Part shown: positions 22,173 to 34,693 of the stretch, piece by piece
Layout of the letters: the number at the start of each line of letters is the position of its first letter
Position numbering within the stretch: position 1 is the stretch's first letter
From: Arthrobotrys musiformis
Lineage: Eukaryota > Ascomycota > Orbiliomycetes > Orbiliales > Orbiliaceae
Direction of reading: 5' to 3'
Assembly (NCBI GenBank): GCA_036971715.1
Contig: JAVHJL010000003.1
Span: 2,294,001-2,358,000 of the forward strand
Length of the DNA: 64,000 nt
Translations under genes and position numbers: made by a program
Notes under the pieces: generated by a model
What the model was told of the DNA's origin: nothing
Seen by the model: the letters and a program-made list of their open reading frames with translations, nothing else
The model's database searches: none

Positions 22173-25100
22173 TGTGTCGGTTGGTTCTGTTTTTATTTTT
22201 CTATATTTTTATTTTTATTTATTTTTTGTGTAATGTGGCAGTGGAAATGGTGGTTATGAATGGGTTGCAATTGAGGTTGAAGTTGCGGTGAGGTCCTTTG
22301 AGATTGCGGGTATTAAACGTATCGGTTGAGTTGATAACGCAGGAGGAGATAGACTGAGGGGTCTCTTTTTATTCCCTTTCACTCTTTTCGGTCTCTCTTA
22401 GATGAAATCCAGGATCTAGGGAAGAGGATTTGTAGAAATCTCACTGCTCTGGACACAGGGAATGAATAGAAGAAAGAACCGGAAAAAAAGAAGACAGTGA
22501 ACACAAAAAAAAAATGTGACACAAGTGAGAAGGAAAAACAAGAATAGCGAGAACTAGTCGCAGGTGAGAGGATTTGATAGAGATGATGGAGATGCCGGGC
22601 CGTGGGAAGGTGCCTTTTGGGAACGGGGCTTTAGAGTTTCTCGGGAAGATGGGAGTGAGAGAAAAGCTGGAGTACTTTGTCTGTCTGGTTGTTCCTCGGT
22701 AAAATATCTGATTGGCAGCCTGGTCTTGTCCCTTCGAATCTCCTGCTGTTTTCTCTCCCTTTCGCTTTCTGTCTGTCAATTATAATAAACCGGGCGACTT
22801 CTTTTTGTTCTTCTCTTTTTTTTATGTCTTGTTGATTTTGGGGGGACCCGAGATAAATATAATTATCAAATGGCAGGAGCTAGAGACGAGGGCTGTCGGA
22901 GGGAAGGAAAAAATAAGGGCGGGTGCTCGAACGGGCAAGAGTCTTGTTTTTTTGGTGGTGTCTTGATAGTGCAAGTAGCAACAGCAGAAGTAGTCTGATA
23001 CGGCGGCGGGCAAAAGAACAGAATCCAGAAGCCCAGTCCAGTGCAGTCAGCAAGTACTCAGTGGGGGGAGCGGCTTTTTTTTTGTTTCTTTTGAAGCTAA
23101 GCTTAAGAGAAGCGGCACTAACTAAACCAGTCAGTGCATATGAAAATTAACGGAATCGAATCAGAAGGCAGAGTCGAAGAGGCGAATGCAACGACGCAAG
23201 CTAGCTTAAGTTAAGCCTTGTTTATATATCGTTGGTGATAAGGGAAAGAAAGAGAGAAGAAAGAAAGGTTCGAAAGAAGAACAGGAAAGGCCAGGCAGAA
23301 AGCACTCAGAGGGACCCGCCCCGGAATATATACACGATTGGATGCCAATTGCAAAGAGAAAGGAAGAGATATACGCAATGCGACATGATGAAAGTTGAAT
23401 TGATCCCCACTTACCCGTTATTTGCCAAAAAGTAAAATCTGACGCCAGTTAATTGGAAGACGATTGATCAAACAAAACGTGAGAAAAAGGAATTCACAGA
23501 AGCACCACAGCAGTAATTAATATATGTAAGTGAAAGATGTTCGGTGGATATGATAATATGATATATGGGGGACGGGGTGTTCACGTTCTGAGACGATGTG
23601 GCATTCGGCAGTAATTAATAGTACGTTACCCTCAGACTTCACCTCCTTCGAGCTCTTCAATTTTTCCGTAGATTGGCATGTGTGTATGGACAAGGAACAT
23701 GGAGCCAGCCAACTGGCAGAATCGAGGCAGAACGATGTGTATGTATGTCTGTCTTCCTGTACATACATATGTTCATACATAAGTACGTACGTACGAACGA
23801 ATGCAATGGATGGATGTATCTACACCCCGGCTTGTTCGGAGGCGGCCCTAAGAGCTTTGGGGCAGGAACAAGGCCCCTGTCAACCTACCCTTCTTGCTCC
23901 TTGCTTCTTGCTTCTTCACTTCCTAAGCTAAGGGAAGACGACAACGACGACGACGGCAAACCCAAGACGAAGTTTCAAGGTTGGTCGGGATGCTGTTTTG
24001 GGCGATAGCTGGGTTCTGTATCTGCAATTTCGAGAATACGCATGTCAGAGTCAGGCTATGCAGCATGCCCCATATGTGGATAGGATGTAGATGTATGCAT
24101 GGATCTTTTCAACCGACAGCTAACTTAGCTAGCTTGCACTCCATGGAGTTCCCCCACCCCGCTATCCTCGAAGCTATACTCACTTACATAGTAAGGTATC
24201 AAGCATATGTATGTGCATACATACCCCAGCGCCAGCCGTGGCCGTGGCTCCATCAATAAACCGAGCTTCTTTGGAAACTTTAAGGCATGAGAGGGAAAAA
24301 AAGCTCGGTGCTCCCATTGAAGCTTTACCTTTTTACCTTACCCCTGTCCCCATTGCCCAGTCTACTGCGGGATACGAGCCTCGACAATGCAATTGCCCTG
24401 TATATGTATATGTAGACGAGTTGATTAGGGAAGTTCGACGGCCGGGTAGGCCGCAAGTAGGCGGTGGCATCCGATTGCTCGAGCTCGCTCGAGAACCCCA
24501 CGAGCGGAATAGCCCCAAGGGCCCATTTTTTGACAATGCAATGTCGCAATTCATGTGGATGTCTTCGAGATAGCTTGCTTGCTTTCCTCGACCGTCCTCC
24601 TCCTCTTCGACTAGTATCAAAAAAAATTAATTAAAATCGCGAGGGATCCGTATGCAAGCAACATAGCAGGATATAGTATAGCTAAACTGCTTCGTGAACT
24701 AGCGTAGGATCCAGAATTCTAAATAGAATTGACAAATAATAATTAAAAATCTCTAACCAATTCGATAGACACAAGTAATATCTACATACATACGTACAGA
24801 CAGACATACAGGCTAGACATACATAAGCATAAACCAACTTACATAACTTTACATACATTGCCAGCAAAGCTGGCGCGGCGGTGATTTCTGCACAAACCCA
24901 TCAACAATCAGTTCTCGTACGTTTCCAGCCAAGTGCAGGACCAACATATCACACACTCTTCGTCTTCTTCTCTTTCTCACACTCTCTCGCTTTCTCTCTC
25001 GCTTTCGTACCCCCTTCCCCAATTGTAAGAACGCCTCTTATGTTTCATGCACGAACCGGAAAAAAAGGACGCCCGCCCACGCATCCCAGTAAACATCAAA

Positions 25101-27465
25101 GCTAAAGTAGCTGCAGGGCCCCGGACATAATTGTTCTGGAAAAATTCACAACTTTTTTTTTTTTTTCAGGGGGACAGAAATTCAAAAAGAAAAAAGGAAA
25201 GGGCAACAGTGAGAAATTCAGATGAACGGAATGGTCATGAAACACGGCTTCAACCTGGTTCCCTTCCAGCAGAAAGAAAGGGAAAAAACGCCTTCTCGGG
25301 TCCTGCCGAAGGGGTAAAAACAGGTCATTGTGGGAAGTAAAGATGTCATCTTTTTTCCTTTTTCAATAACGGCTATTTTGGATGTTCAATTGGCGAGAGA
25401 CGATGGCTCAGGAACGAAATTTCAAGGTGGCTTAAACTACAGACCACTTTCTGACCTTCATCTACGGTAATACCGTGAATGAATGAAAAATTAGTATCAC
25501 CAAAATTTCACATGAAGGGGATAACGCCTCACCCAACGCCAGCCGCAAAAGTGGAGACTTCCTCCTCAAAAGGCGAAGAAATTTCACTGCTGTTGTGAAC
25601 CCAAGAGCTTCGGACGAAATTCCATCTGAACGACCCACATCACCAAAACAAGCGCGAACGAAAGCCCTTAAGCTACATTGATGTCGTGTACGCAAAGGTA
25701 CAGTAAAATCTCGCAAGAAAACCCATACATCCCGGAATAACCCTTGCTGCAGCTCAGTGGGTCAAGATAAACCCGATGGTGGATTCTATATCAATCACCC
25801 AAAACCCGGACTACTCTTCCCACACGCACACATACGCCCCCAATATAACTTATTACTGTCACCATAAGTATAACCGGGGAATGTCAGTCCCACTACACCG
25901 CACCCGCACCACACAAGGTCGAAACGATTGGTGATCAATGGTTCCAGAATATCCCATCCGTTTCGATGAAACTTATCGCTTAACACACGAACAAGGAGAA
26001 AGAGCTCCGTAGATATCTTTCGTCCTGGCCGTGGCACACGGCGGTGGGGGGTTTACCTTGCCGGTGTCAACATGAATTCTGCGATTCGAACTTTTTTTCG
26101 ATCTTAGGGACCCTCTTTTGTAATAGTTAACGGAAAGAGATGGCGGCTGTTCCGTCCGTTTGACGGCTTGCTCTTTGATCTTGACTGGTGTTTTGCTTTT
26201 GCTTTCCTTTTCGTACCGGCCCGGGTCCTCTGAAAGAGAAGTGAACCCCAGGATAAAAAATTCGGATGGGTGAGTTGATAATCGGCCCTAGATCGATCCC
26301 TCGGCTGGTACTAGTTATCGTGATTTTCTCGGGAAGAATGTGAAGTTCCGTCCGGCCGTTCCTAAGAGGAATTTCGGATAGCACAGTAATAGCATGTCAT
26401 CATCGAGATCAACATAGCACTTTGGGGATGTCGAACCGGAGACATCGATTGTTTATAGATTCACGCTTACAGATTCATGTTTACGATATATATTACATAC
26501 TACTAGCAGATGTGGATTTAGTAATTACTTGTATTCGGAATGAAATAAAACTATAATACATGAAAACACACACCAGGTAAAGAAAAGGTGCAAGGGAGAG
26601 TTAATTAATAGAAAAAAAAGAAAGAAAAAAGGTGAAGCAACAGAAGAGAGCAAGAGAGAAAAAATAAGAGCGGCAATTCTTCATATCTGAGGGAGTGAAA
26701 AGCCTCAGATCAGGTTTGGCGGTGTGGCGGCTATTCTTTTGGAAGAAAGCGTTCGATTTTCGCATTCATAGAGCGCGTAAAGGGTTTTACATTTCACAAC
26801 TATTTCTTGTAGTGGCTGCTGGTTCTCCAGGCGCGGTAGAGAGTGAAGTAAGAGGCGGGCGAAAGAGGAAAAGGAAATTTTCATATACGTCGACGCTGGA
26901 AACCCGACTGGCAAGACCGCGAAGAAACAGAAAGACGAGTAACAAGGAAACACCACAGATTCAACTCAGATCATTAGAATAAAACAGAAGAGAAGAAAAG
27001 GTATAAGAGAAAAAAAAGTTAAAAGAAAAGAAAAAAAGAAAAAGGTATTGCGAAGGGTAAAGGAAAAGCGCACACAAGAGGAGGGGATAAAGAAAAGGTT
27101 TAAGAGTTAAAGGTCTTATATTTGCGGTGTCCACTTTGACCGCCACGCTAACATACGTCGCAAAGAGAAAAACGAAAGGAAAAGAACGAAACTGCCGAAC
27201 AAGGAGGAGAAAGATTCTTTTAGCATGATTAAAATGCAAGCAAAAACGAAAGAGAAATAAAGAAAAGACACGATTCCCGCACGTATGATTTAGACTCCGG
27301 TCAGATGAAACGGACGATGTGTACTGAGGTCGTTCTACATGACGCCACCGACCAATGCAGGGTGAGGGTCGAGAAAGGATAAAGGCGGTCGTGTCAAAGG
27401 ATGAGACTTCGGAAGTGGTATAAGCTCGTTGAAATGCAAGTGTTGATCATTTGTCGGGAAATCGT
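22173..27465. other. 5.3-kb stretch without a recognisable gene
   Basis: No frame here shows a known domain, a spliceable series of exons or even codon use. The composition is striking: long purine-only and pyrimidine-only tracts (for example 22440-22510, 23230-23300, 26580-26670, 26985-27075) and TACATA/TACGTA-rich stretches (23755-23800, 24780-24860). It lies between the candidate gene at 22172 and the 3' end of G-alpha. It could hold long untranslated leaders, non-coding transcripts or nothing functional. Confidence 0.5.
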
Positions 27466-28726
27466 TTATATCAGACCGCAGTTTCTGAGATTCTCTTGGA
27501 TGATGATATCTGTATAGCTGTTAGTATTGAACCTGAACCCAAGTTTAGATGAATCGAGAGTTACGCACCATTGACTGCTGCCATGACGAATTTGATTTGT
27601 GTGGTATCGGTGGCACAGGTGAAGTGGGTGTAGATTTGTTTTGTTTCCGACTGGTTGAGGGAGACAAATCTATTTAGGATGTAATCACATGCAGCCGCAT
27701 AATCATCACCACCTAGACGTAAGACAAACCTTATGTTAGCGGAAATTCTAAAAGGAACAAGCTCTTTTTTAAGCGCAAGACATACCTTCGAAGTCTGGGA
27801 AGTAGTTTTTCATGGGGGAGACTGGGAGCTTCTCTCTGAACCTATCGATCTTGTTCAAGAACAGAATGATGGAGGTCTTGATAAACCATCTGCTGTTGCA
27901 AATGGAGTCGAACAATGTTAGAGCTTCCTGCATACGGTTGACGGTTTCATCTTCGAAAAGAAGCTGGTCGTATTCGGAAATGGCAACCAAGAAGAGGATG
28001 GTTGTGACGTTTTCGAAGCAGTGGATCCACTTCTTTCGCTCGGAACGCTGACCACCGACGTCGAACATACGATAGGTCAAGTCTCCAATGACAAATGTGG
28101 TTTCGGTGATACCCAAGGTCTTGACACGAGACCGAAGGACGTCCTGGTCGGACGGGACGTAGTCTGGTGTAGCGATACGCTCAACCGAGTCAAAGTAGTA
28201 CTTAGCGGAGTCATTGAGCTGGTACTCTCGCGATCGCTTGAAACATTCCTGGACACCTTGATCCTGCCAGAGTGCCCTGATGGCATTGCCAACCTCAGCC
28301 GGTAGCGAATCACCTTCGATCTGAGCAGGTTGCATAAAAATGGTCTGAACGTGGTATTCGGATCGGGAGTCGGACAATGGTAGCTCCAACGTTTCCATGG
28401 CTTCAAGGATGACACGCATCGACTGAACGGTGTTGGAGAAAATGATTTCCTTGAAGCTCTCCTTTTCATCCCTACTATATCCACCTTCGTGGATAAGTTT
28501 CATCTGTTTTAAGATTGTGGACTTTCCGGATTCACCAGCACCTGTAATCGGACCCGAGTTTAGCGGTTTGCATTCAAATATTGTGCTGGATTCAAATCCG
28601 GAACGTACCCAATAACAACATCTTGATCTCGTTGCGTGCAAGCATCTTATCCTTCTGCAACTGAGCGTTGATTTCCTCATTTCTCTGCTTCCCCTCCTTT
28701 TCCTCGGTGGACATGCTGCAACCCAT
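27466..28726 (-). CDS. Heterotrimeric G-protein alpha subunit, group I (FadA/GNA-1/CPG-1 type)
   Basis: Four exons (introns 28542-28608, 27713-27785, 27510-27568) encode 353 residues, the standard length for this group. The N-terminus is MGCSMSTEEK, giving a myristoylation Gly2 and a palmitoylation Cys3. The P-loop GAGESGKS is rebuilt across the first intron. Switch I has RSRVKT, switch II has DVGGQRSERKKW, and the guanine-specificity motifs NKID and TCATDT are present. The C-terminus CGLI carries the Cys at -4 that pertussis toxin modifies in Gi proteins and that marks fungal group I. This subunit signals in growth, mating, conidiation and secondary metabolism. Its upstream flank is over 3 kb with no convincing gene, as often seen for developmental regulators. 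Confidence 0.98.
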
Positions 28727-29991
28727 TTTATCGGTGTTTCTTCAAAGAAAATGCCAGCGGCAGTGGGTATCGGGAGTTTTTCAAGTGGTTCAGTGCCGAA
28801 AAAACCGGGTCGCGTTGAGGATGTTGCGGTTCCAAATGATATATCTAAATTTCCCGAGTCAGTATGATCTGTCACCAGCGGCCAAGTGTGTCCAAAAAAG
28901 CCACGACGGCGTGTTAATGAGCTCATTCGGGAAGAAAACATGTCAAAAACATCGAAATTCGCATGGGATGGCTTTTCTTTTACATTATCTTAGAACGAAA
29001 AGGGCAAAAAAAGGCTCCGACGGTTTTCTCAGTCCGTAGATCTACGCCCTTGCAGCCGGATGCAGAAACCCACACTTCAGGTAATGAAGAGAGAGGGAAT
29101 ACGAAATAATAAAAACAGTTATCGGAAGAAGAAAAGGGGACCGGGGAACAGAGGCTGTAAGAAAGTCGTCTCGCCCTTTAATTTTTTTTTCCTTTGAGAT
29201 GACAAGAGAGACAAAATGACGATGGAAATCTGTCAGAGTGTATAGGCTTTTTGGAGATACTTTGAGAACGCCCGTGTCCGGCTGTCTCGCTAGCAACCTT
29301 GTTTCGGACGCTTTCCCAGCCCTCCGACAAATAGGCTATGAGGACACAGATTGGGTAGCAAGGTGGGTCATGTTTCGCGTAAAGGGTTATCCTGTACCGT
29401 TGCTTGACGGAACAAATCAAACACCAACCTTGAGAGAACAAGCTCTGCTGGATTCGAGTCCGTCAGAATTGGGGAAACGCAAGCCTCACCGGTGTTTGAC
29501 AAGGTAGGTGGAATCGATGCGAGTGATCTGATGATGACGAAGGTCCTGCAACCCGGGAATGGGTTAAGGAAGAATATTTCTTTACCTCCTTTGGTTTGTT
29601 CCCTCTTGCAGGCCGAGCCTTCGAGAGTCTGATGGCGAAGCGGGAGCAGATTGGCGACAAGCAGGCGACAATCTGGGATAGGATGGTGGATGGGTATGGA
29701 TGTATGTCTGAATAGGTGATGGTGTGTGTATGTATGTGTTGGGGTGGGTTTGGGGAAATGGAAGGAGAAATGTGAAGAGAAATTGCAATGAGATTGAAAT
29801 GCGCCAGAAACCAATCCAGGGCCAGCGCAAGACAGGGAAACGGGGAGGACTCGGCAGGCTCACAGGCAAGGTAAGGTCAGGTCACAGGCAGACACGCTTC
29901 TGGACAAATTCTGCGCAGGCCAAAGAGCAGAAAAAGGGTCCCTTCTTGTCCTCTTTTGATCCAAGGGGTCTTCTTTCCGAACAAACGAATG

Positions 29992-30012
29992 GGTGGATGG
30001 ATGGATGGATGA
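29992..30012 (+). repeat. Tetranucleotide microsatellite (GGAT)n
   Basis: About five copies of GGAT upstream of G-alpha. Imperfect GATG/GATA copies continue to about 30080, alternating with unrelated sequence. Confidence 0.8.
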
Positions 30013-31951
30013 ATAGTGTCGATGGGTGGATGGTGTTGAAGTTGATAAGATGTGACTAGTGCTTGATAGATAGATGGATAGAAAGAGGGAGCGAGGGAGC
30101 GAGGAGGGGGGAAGAAAAGCCGAATGCAAAGTACGAAAATGTCAAATGCAAAGAAACACAGAAAAAACACGAAAGGAGACAATACAAGCAATGCAATGGC
30201 GAGCGACACCGCAGCGCCGTCGATGGTGATGTGATATCTGATAATATCTAAACTCTTACCGTACCTAGTAGAAAAAAGATGCGACGTTCCCAAACAGTTG
30301 GATGAATGAATATCAAGACAGGTCGTCAGTATCGAACGGAGCGTGTTTTCCGCGATCGAAGAGAGATATATAATTCAAGTCGTCGTCGTTGACGGGTAAT
30401 AACACTTATTCAGCCGAGTCGACGAGTTACGTTGGAAAGTTGGAAAGTTATTCGAAAAGGAACGGTTTCTTCTGACGAATGGCAACGAAAGAATGAACAG
30501 ACGAACAACAGATGAGACGATGAGAAGACAGACTACCGAGATGGGAGAAAGGGAGAAAGAAGTAAAAGAGGAGAGAAGAAAGAAGAAAAGGAAGAAGAGG
30601 CGATGGACCGGACGGGGTTTGATTGATTTTGATTGATGGGACTAACCAGACTGATTGATAATGACTGACCCAAAAGGCGGAATGAACCAGTTGGTTTTAG
30701 TATCTTCAACTGGACTGGATTAATTCAATTCAGATTTTCTGGGGGGTGTGGCATCGGGCCCAAACCTTCATGGGGAGAAGAGATGGGAGAAGAGAAGGAG
30801 AAAAGAAAAGAAAAAGAAAGGAACAGGAAATAGGAGTAAAACGGTGAAAAAGAAAAGAAACAATCGATCAAACTGGTCCTCCTCCCCAAGCCAAGGGAAG
30901 GGAAGAGAAGGCGAGAACAGGACAGGGGTTCCAATGGTCTAGTATCGCCAGGTATCACCGGGTACCTCCACGCCCAATTTACTAGTGCACGGTACTTGTC
31001 TCGACTCGATTCCAGTTTGGCTTCACCAAGGGAAGTCAAAAAAAAGGGGAACCGAGATGGAAATATGTGCACTACTACTATATTTTGCATACTTTTACAC
31101 TTGCTCTGTACTGACATTACATATTATTGAACACCCCCCATGGCCATGGCCGGCCCCCGATTCAGCCCAATCCATGGCCCTAACGACACCCTTTTCTGCA
31201 TTGAAAATCGGCACCGATTCTGCAAAGGAAGGTAAGATGTAATGGTGTGTATAAATGTAAAATGTAAAATGTAAAAAAAGGTATCGGTACGCTCCGTGTC
31301 CCAACGTCGACTTTTGGGGGTTTCCAACGGTCCTGCGAGTGTGCCCGTACGCACTATAACGCGATATTCATGCTCCCGTACATGCGAATGTACCGGTACA
31401 TACATACAAAACCTAATCTCTGCTGTGGAGCTGGGATAGATATTTTCGGAAATGGAAGATTTAAACCCAGCTACTAATTCAAAGCTAATTAGGCCCATGC
31501 CATGCCATGCTTTTTATTTTCTCTTCGTATCTTGACATGATCCATATATAAAATGGCTGTTGTATATTAAGACATTATCGCTTCCAAGCACTGTGTTCGT
31601 TCGCGAGATAATATAATAATTCATCCTCGGACCCGAATTCAGCTTGCAAGTCAACCTTATGGCAAAAGGTCACTAAATGTTTAAATGAAAGGACATGTCG
31701 TATCATCAGAAGAACCAAAAAGAATCAAAAAATCTTTTTATAGACTTTTCTGCCTACATACATGTAATGTGCATGTTGGTAGCAACTAACTCCTCTGTGG
31801 ACCCGGATCTATGCAATGTCAGTGCAGTGCCGGACTCTCAGCCGAGTGGCTTCAAAAGGCCCATTAACCGAGAGATCCATCCTCTGACCTCTCTCACTCT
31901 CGAAAAAAGAGAGATCCCATCGACAAGCGACTTCCCAGTCTTGATACTCAC

Positions 31952-32077
31952 CAGCGACACCAAAATGTTTCGCATTGTCTCCAGCTTCACGTGTCTTGGT
32001 GGGTCCAAGCGGAAATGATGCTTGAAAACGTGTTTGTTTTTAGTGACCATAATCTCATCGAACAGGCTGGATGCCTG
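31952..32077 (-). other. Possible orphan coding exon
   Basis: A 42-codon stretch on the minus strand is bounded by an AG acceptor and a GTGAGT donor and has good protein-like composition (FKHHFRLDPPRHVKLETMRN). The unspliced frame runs on to a stop at 31838. I could not find convincing partner exons on either side and do not recognise the family. It lies between G-alpha and the methionine sulfoxide reductase gene on the same strand, so it may belong to an unannotated small gene or be a decayed one. Confidence 0.35.
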
Positions 32078-32516
32078 CTCCGTCCAAGAAAAAATTAAGA
32101 ATCAAAATTTCTTCACTTCATCATAACACCCCTCAAACATTGCCCCCCCAAAGTGCTATGACTAGAACCAAAAAAAATTGTTGACTTGACATACACAGTA
32201 AGTATGGCAGCAAGCCCTGGAATCGCCGCCGGAAAAAACTTCAAGAGCCGAGCGACCGCGCGACCGCATCTATTAAACAGGGGCGATGGGCTGCATCATA
32301 CTAACGCTTCTTTGGGATAGCCCTGGGGCGTCGACCCACTACCGTGCACCGTGAAACCTGCATTTTCTGGGTTTTCTCCCGCCAAATCCAAAGGTCTCGA
32401 GTCTCACCAGACTAGGCTGCCATTGGCAAGTCTGTATCTACAGGTACGCACAACTAACTCCAATTCCTCCATACCGTTAAACAGATACATCCATCAACGG
32501 GAAGATTTCCAATTGT

Positions 32517-34227
32517 CTACTTCAAGAACGCCCAGTCGCAGCCCGCGGCCAGAAGCATTGCAATCCTTTCCAAAGCCTCCCGATCCTCTTCTGTGAAACC
32601 CTAAAAGCCATGTCAGAATTTTCCTTTCTTTTCCTTCTTTCCTGAAGGTAAGGGAAGGCAAGGGAAGGCAAGGTAAGGGAAGGAAGGGTTGCCGTGGCAC
32701 AAAAAAAAACCTGGCTTACCTTCTCCTCTTCGCAATCAATATCGATAACACCCACAACCTATGCATGATCAATGGTTTCAATTGCCACAAGTTAGCCTCC
32801 TTTTTCTCGCAAAAAAACTTTGATACTACAGATACAGAGTACACTCCTTCCATTGCATTTGCATTTGCATCTGTGCGGCAAGAGCTCATGGGAAGATAAG
32901 AACTGCCATCCCTGTACAACCAGGAAATTCCCCACCGGCGAAGGAAGTTTTCCAGGTCCAAAGTTGGAATATGGAAAAGAAAAGAAAATGAAAAAAAACG
33001 TGGCAGCCTCTGTCCAATCAATAAATGCATCCCACCTGCAGGAACATTTTCCTTATTTCCCCGTTTTCCATGGATGGGCATGGCCCTTTCCTGTCATCAT
33101 CGTCGTGAAATTTAAATGAAAGATAAAATAAACTTACCTCACCATTGAATAATATCGGGACCACAATTTCACTCTTCGTGCTGCTATCACAGGCAACGTG
33201 GCTAGCATCACTGTGCACATCGTCCACGATCTGCGTTTCTGCCGTCCTTGCCGCTCTTCCGCAGACCCCTTTTTTTCATCACACATCGTTAACTTTTCCC
33301 TTTTCCTTTGAAATCCGGGGTTTCTTGAAGATCATATTAGTTTAGGGCATTCTAAAAATGAACTTACCCCGTGAAAAGGATATCGTCTGACAAGCTACCT
33401 AAACCCCCTCGTGAAGAGCTATTCAGCAACGAATATTCCAGGGAAGAACCCAGACATATCAAAATGCCACAATTTGGCAATCGACTAACCCTTCCTTGGA
33501 ACGGTCCCAGAATCAAGTTATCCGGCCCATCTCGAACATAAAACCCTAAGTGGATCCCAAAATCAGCTTCACACCGCCAAAGAAAAACCTTAAAACCCTA
33601 TTGTGCATGCACAGGAAAGGAGTGAGCCAAACCCGCCCAGTTGACCTTATTCGAAGGTTCCGGCAACGCCTTCAAGCCGTGCCAAAGTAAACTCGCGGCG
33701 TTCGCTAGGTTACTGTCAATTCAAACAAACATTTTTAGCCTTCCCCTTCCCCATCGCCGAACCCAAAAAAACAAAAAGCTTACTCCATCCTTTTCAATTA
33801 TGAAACGGTTGGGTAAGCTTCGGCAAGCAAGCTTAAAAACAACTTACCAGACCTAATCGCTCGAGTCCTCCAACAAGGGTGTTGAATATAAAGAATCAGC
33901 TTCTATGAAACACGTGATTCAAGTATATATACGAAGTATATGCCTCAAGAACTGAAAAGAAACAAAGACATACCCAGTTCTTCTGCCCGTCCATCAGACT
34001 CTGTAACTGCTCAATAACTTGCTCGTAGGCATCTTGCTTGCTGACGTTGGCGCCAAAGTGTGTTGCGTCCGCGTGAACCTATAAAATCGCATACGGAGAA
34101 CGGGTTACTTAATATCTCCGTTACGGATATATACCGACGAACCAAACTCGAACGTATACATGCAAGATTTGCAGAATTTCGAGCAAACACCAATGCATGC
34201 ATGCAAGGGGGTGTGCGGACAAACCAT
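32517..34227 (-). CDS. Free methionine-(R)-sulfoxide reductase (GAF-domain fRMsr)
   Basis: Nine exons encode about 177 residues. Exons: 34225-34227, 33974-34078, 33848-33852, 33633-33712, 33490-33545, 33368-33398, 33138-33268, 32720-32758, 32517-32600. The enzyme reduces free methionine-R-sulfoxide using thioredoxin. The spliced frame gives VHADATHF, NWVCNLANAASLLWH, NWAGFYV and LGPFQGR, the conserved GAF-type order. Three catalytic cysteines fall at 86, 96 and 120, with the spacing (10 and 24) of yeast fRMsr and E. coli fRMsr (C84/C94/C118). The C-terminus is CDWAFLK. The third exon is 5 nt and supplies the Val and part of the Cys in VCN. The first exon is just the ATG, joined at a weak GTTTGT donor; this is the least certain junction. 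For so small a gene it has many introns, up to 379 bp. Confidence 0.9.
32646..32688 (+). repeat. Purine-rich imperfect repeat inside the last intron of fRMsr
   Basis: Four GGGAAGG-type units alternate with CAA or TAA. On the gene's sense strand this is a C/T-rich tract, about 45 bp before the acceptor, where a polypyrimidine tract could aid splicing. Confidence 0.6.
33848..33852 (-). other. 5-nt microexon of fRMsr
   Basis: The sequence GTCTG sits between an ATTAG acceptor and a GTAAGT donor. Joining the preceding TGG codon to GTC-TG and then to T of the next exon gives W-V-C-N-L-A-N, the conserved family sequence. No other path through these 261 bases keeps the frame and the motif. Confidence 0.82.
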
Positions 34228-34693
34228 TTTGACAAAACTAAGGTCGTCTATAGCTACAACTAGCTGCAATAATAATAATCGAATCGGTGAATAGAATATA
34301 GAGTGAAACGGACCAGCGGGATGAAAAGGTTTGGAAAAGAAATGGTGCAATCTATACTCCCTATCCCGAGTATTTTGGGTTACCATTCCTTATCTTGCGC
34401 TAATGGATTGACAATCCAATTACTGCTGCACACGCTTAACAATAGCCTGAACACGCTCGCTTTTCTATTCTAATCACACCCGATATCGCGATATGTAAGC
34501 TAGCTAGGCAAAACTGCAGGGCCTTTGGTCTAGAACTCCACACCCACAAAAAAAAAATTATCAAGAAAATCAATGGCTTTGGTTATAGATATATGTTTTC
34601 ATCTGCGCCTCGTCCAATCCTCTACGACACTTTTCTACCTCTAAACTTCTCATTCCACTCCTGTCCTTATAATAGCATTACATTACGTACGCT
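34228..34693. other. Spacer between fRMsr and the ZIP transporter
   Basis: This 466-bp spacer should contain the fRMsr promoter. The ORFs here are short and unconvincing. Confidence 0.45.

Larger units (their letters stand above)
28727..32516. other. Long region upstream of G-alpha, no confident gene
   Basis: About 3.8 kb between G-alpha and the methionine sulfoxide reductase gene. It contains purine- and pyrimidine-rich tracts and a GGAT microsatellite. One short minus-strand stretch (31952-32077) looks like an isolated exon and is listed separately. The rest should include the G-alpha promoter and a possible long leader. Confidence 0.5.

Noticed and set aside
22441..22779. 112-codon minus-strand frame rich in Phe, Ser and Leu
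   Set aside because: It translates purine/pyrimidine tracts and has no signal or domain beyond that bias.
28727..28941. Extended N-terminus for G-alpha suggested by an in-frame upstream reading
   Set aside because: That frame passes through the first intron. The MGCS start with its lipidation sites and the 353-residue length fit the family exactly.
29440..29475. GGATTCGAGTCC, resembling a tRNA T-arm
   Set aside because: No matching acceptor stem, D-arm or anticodon arm surrounds it.
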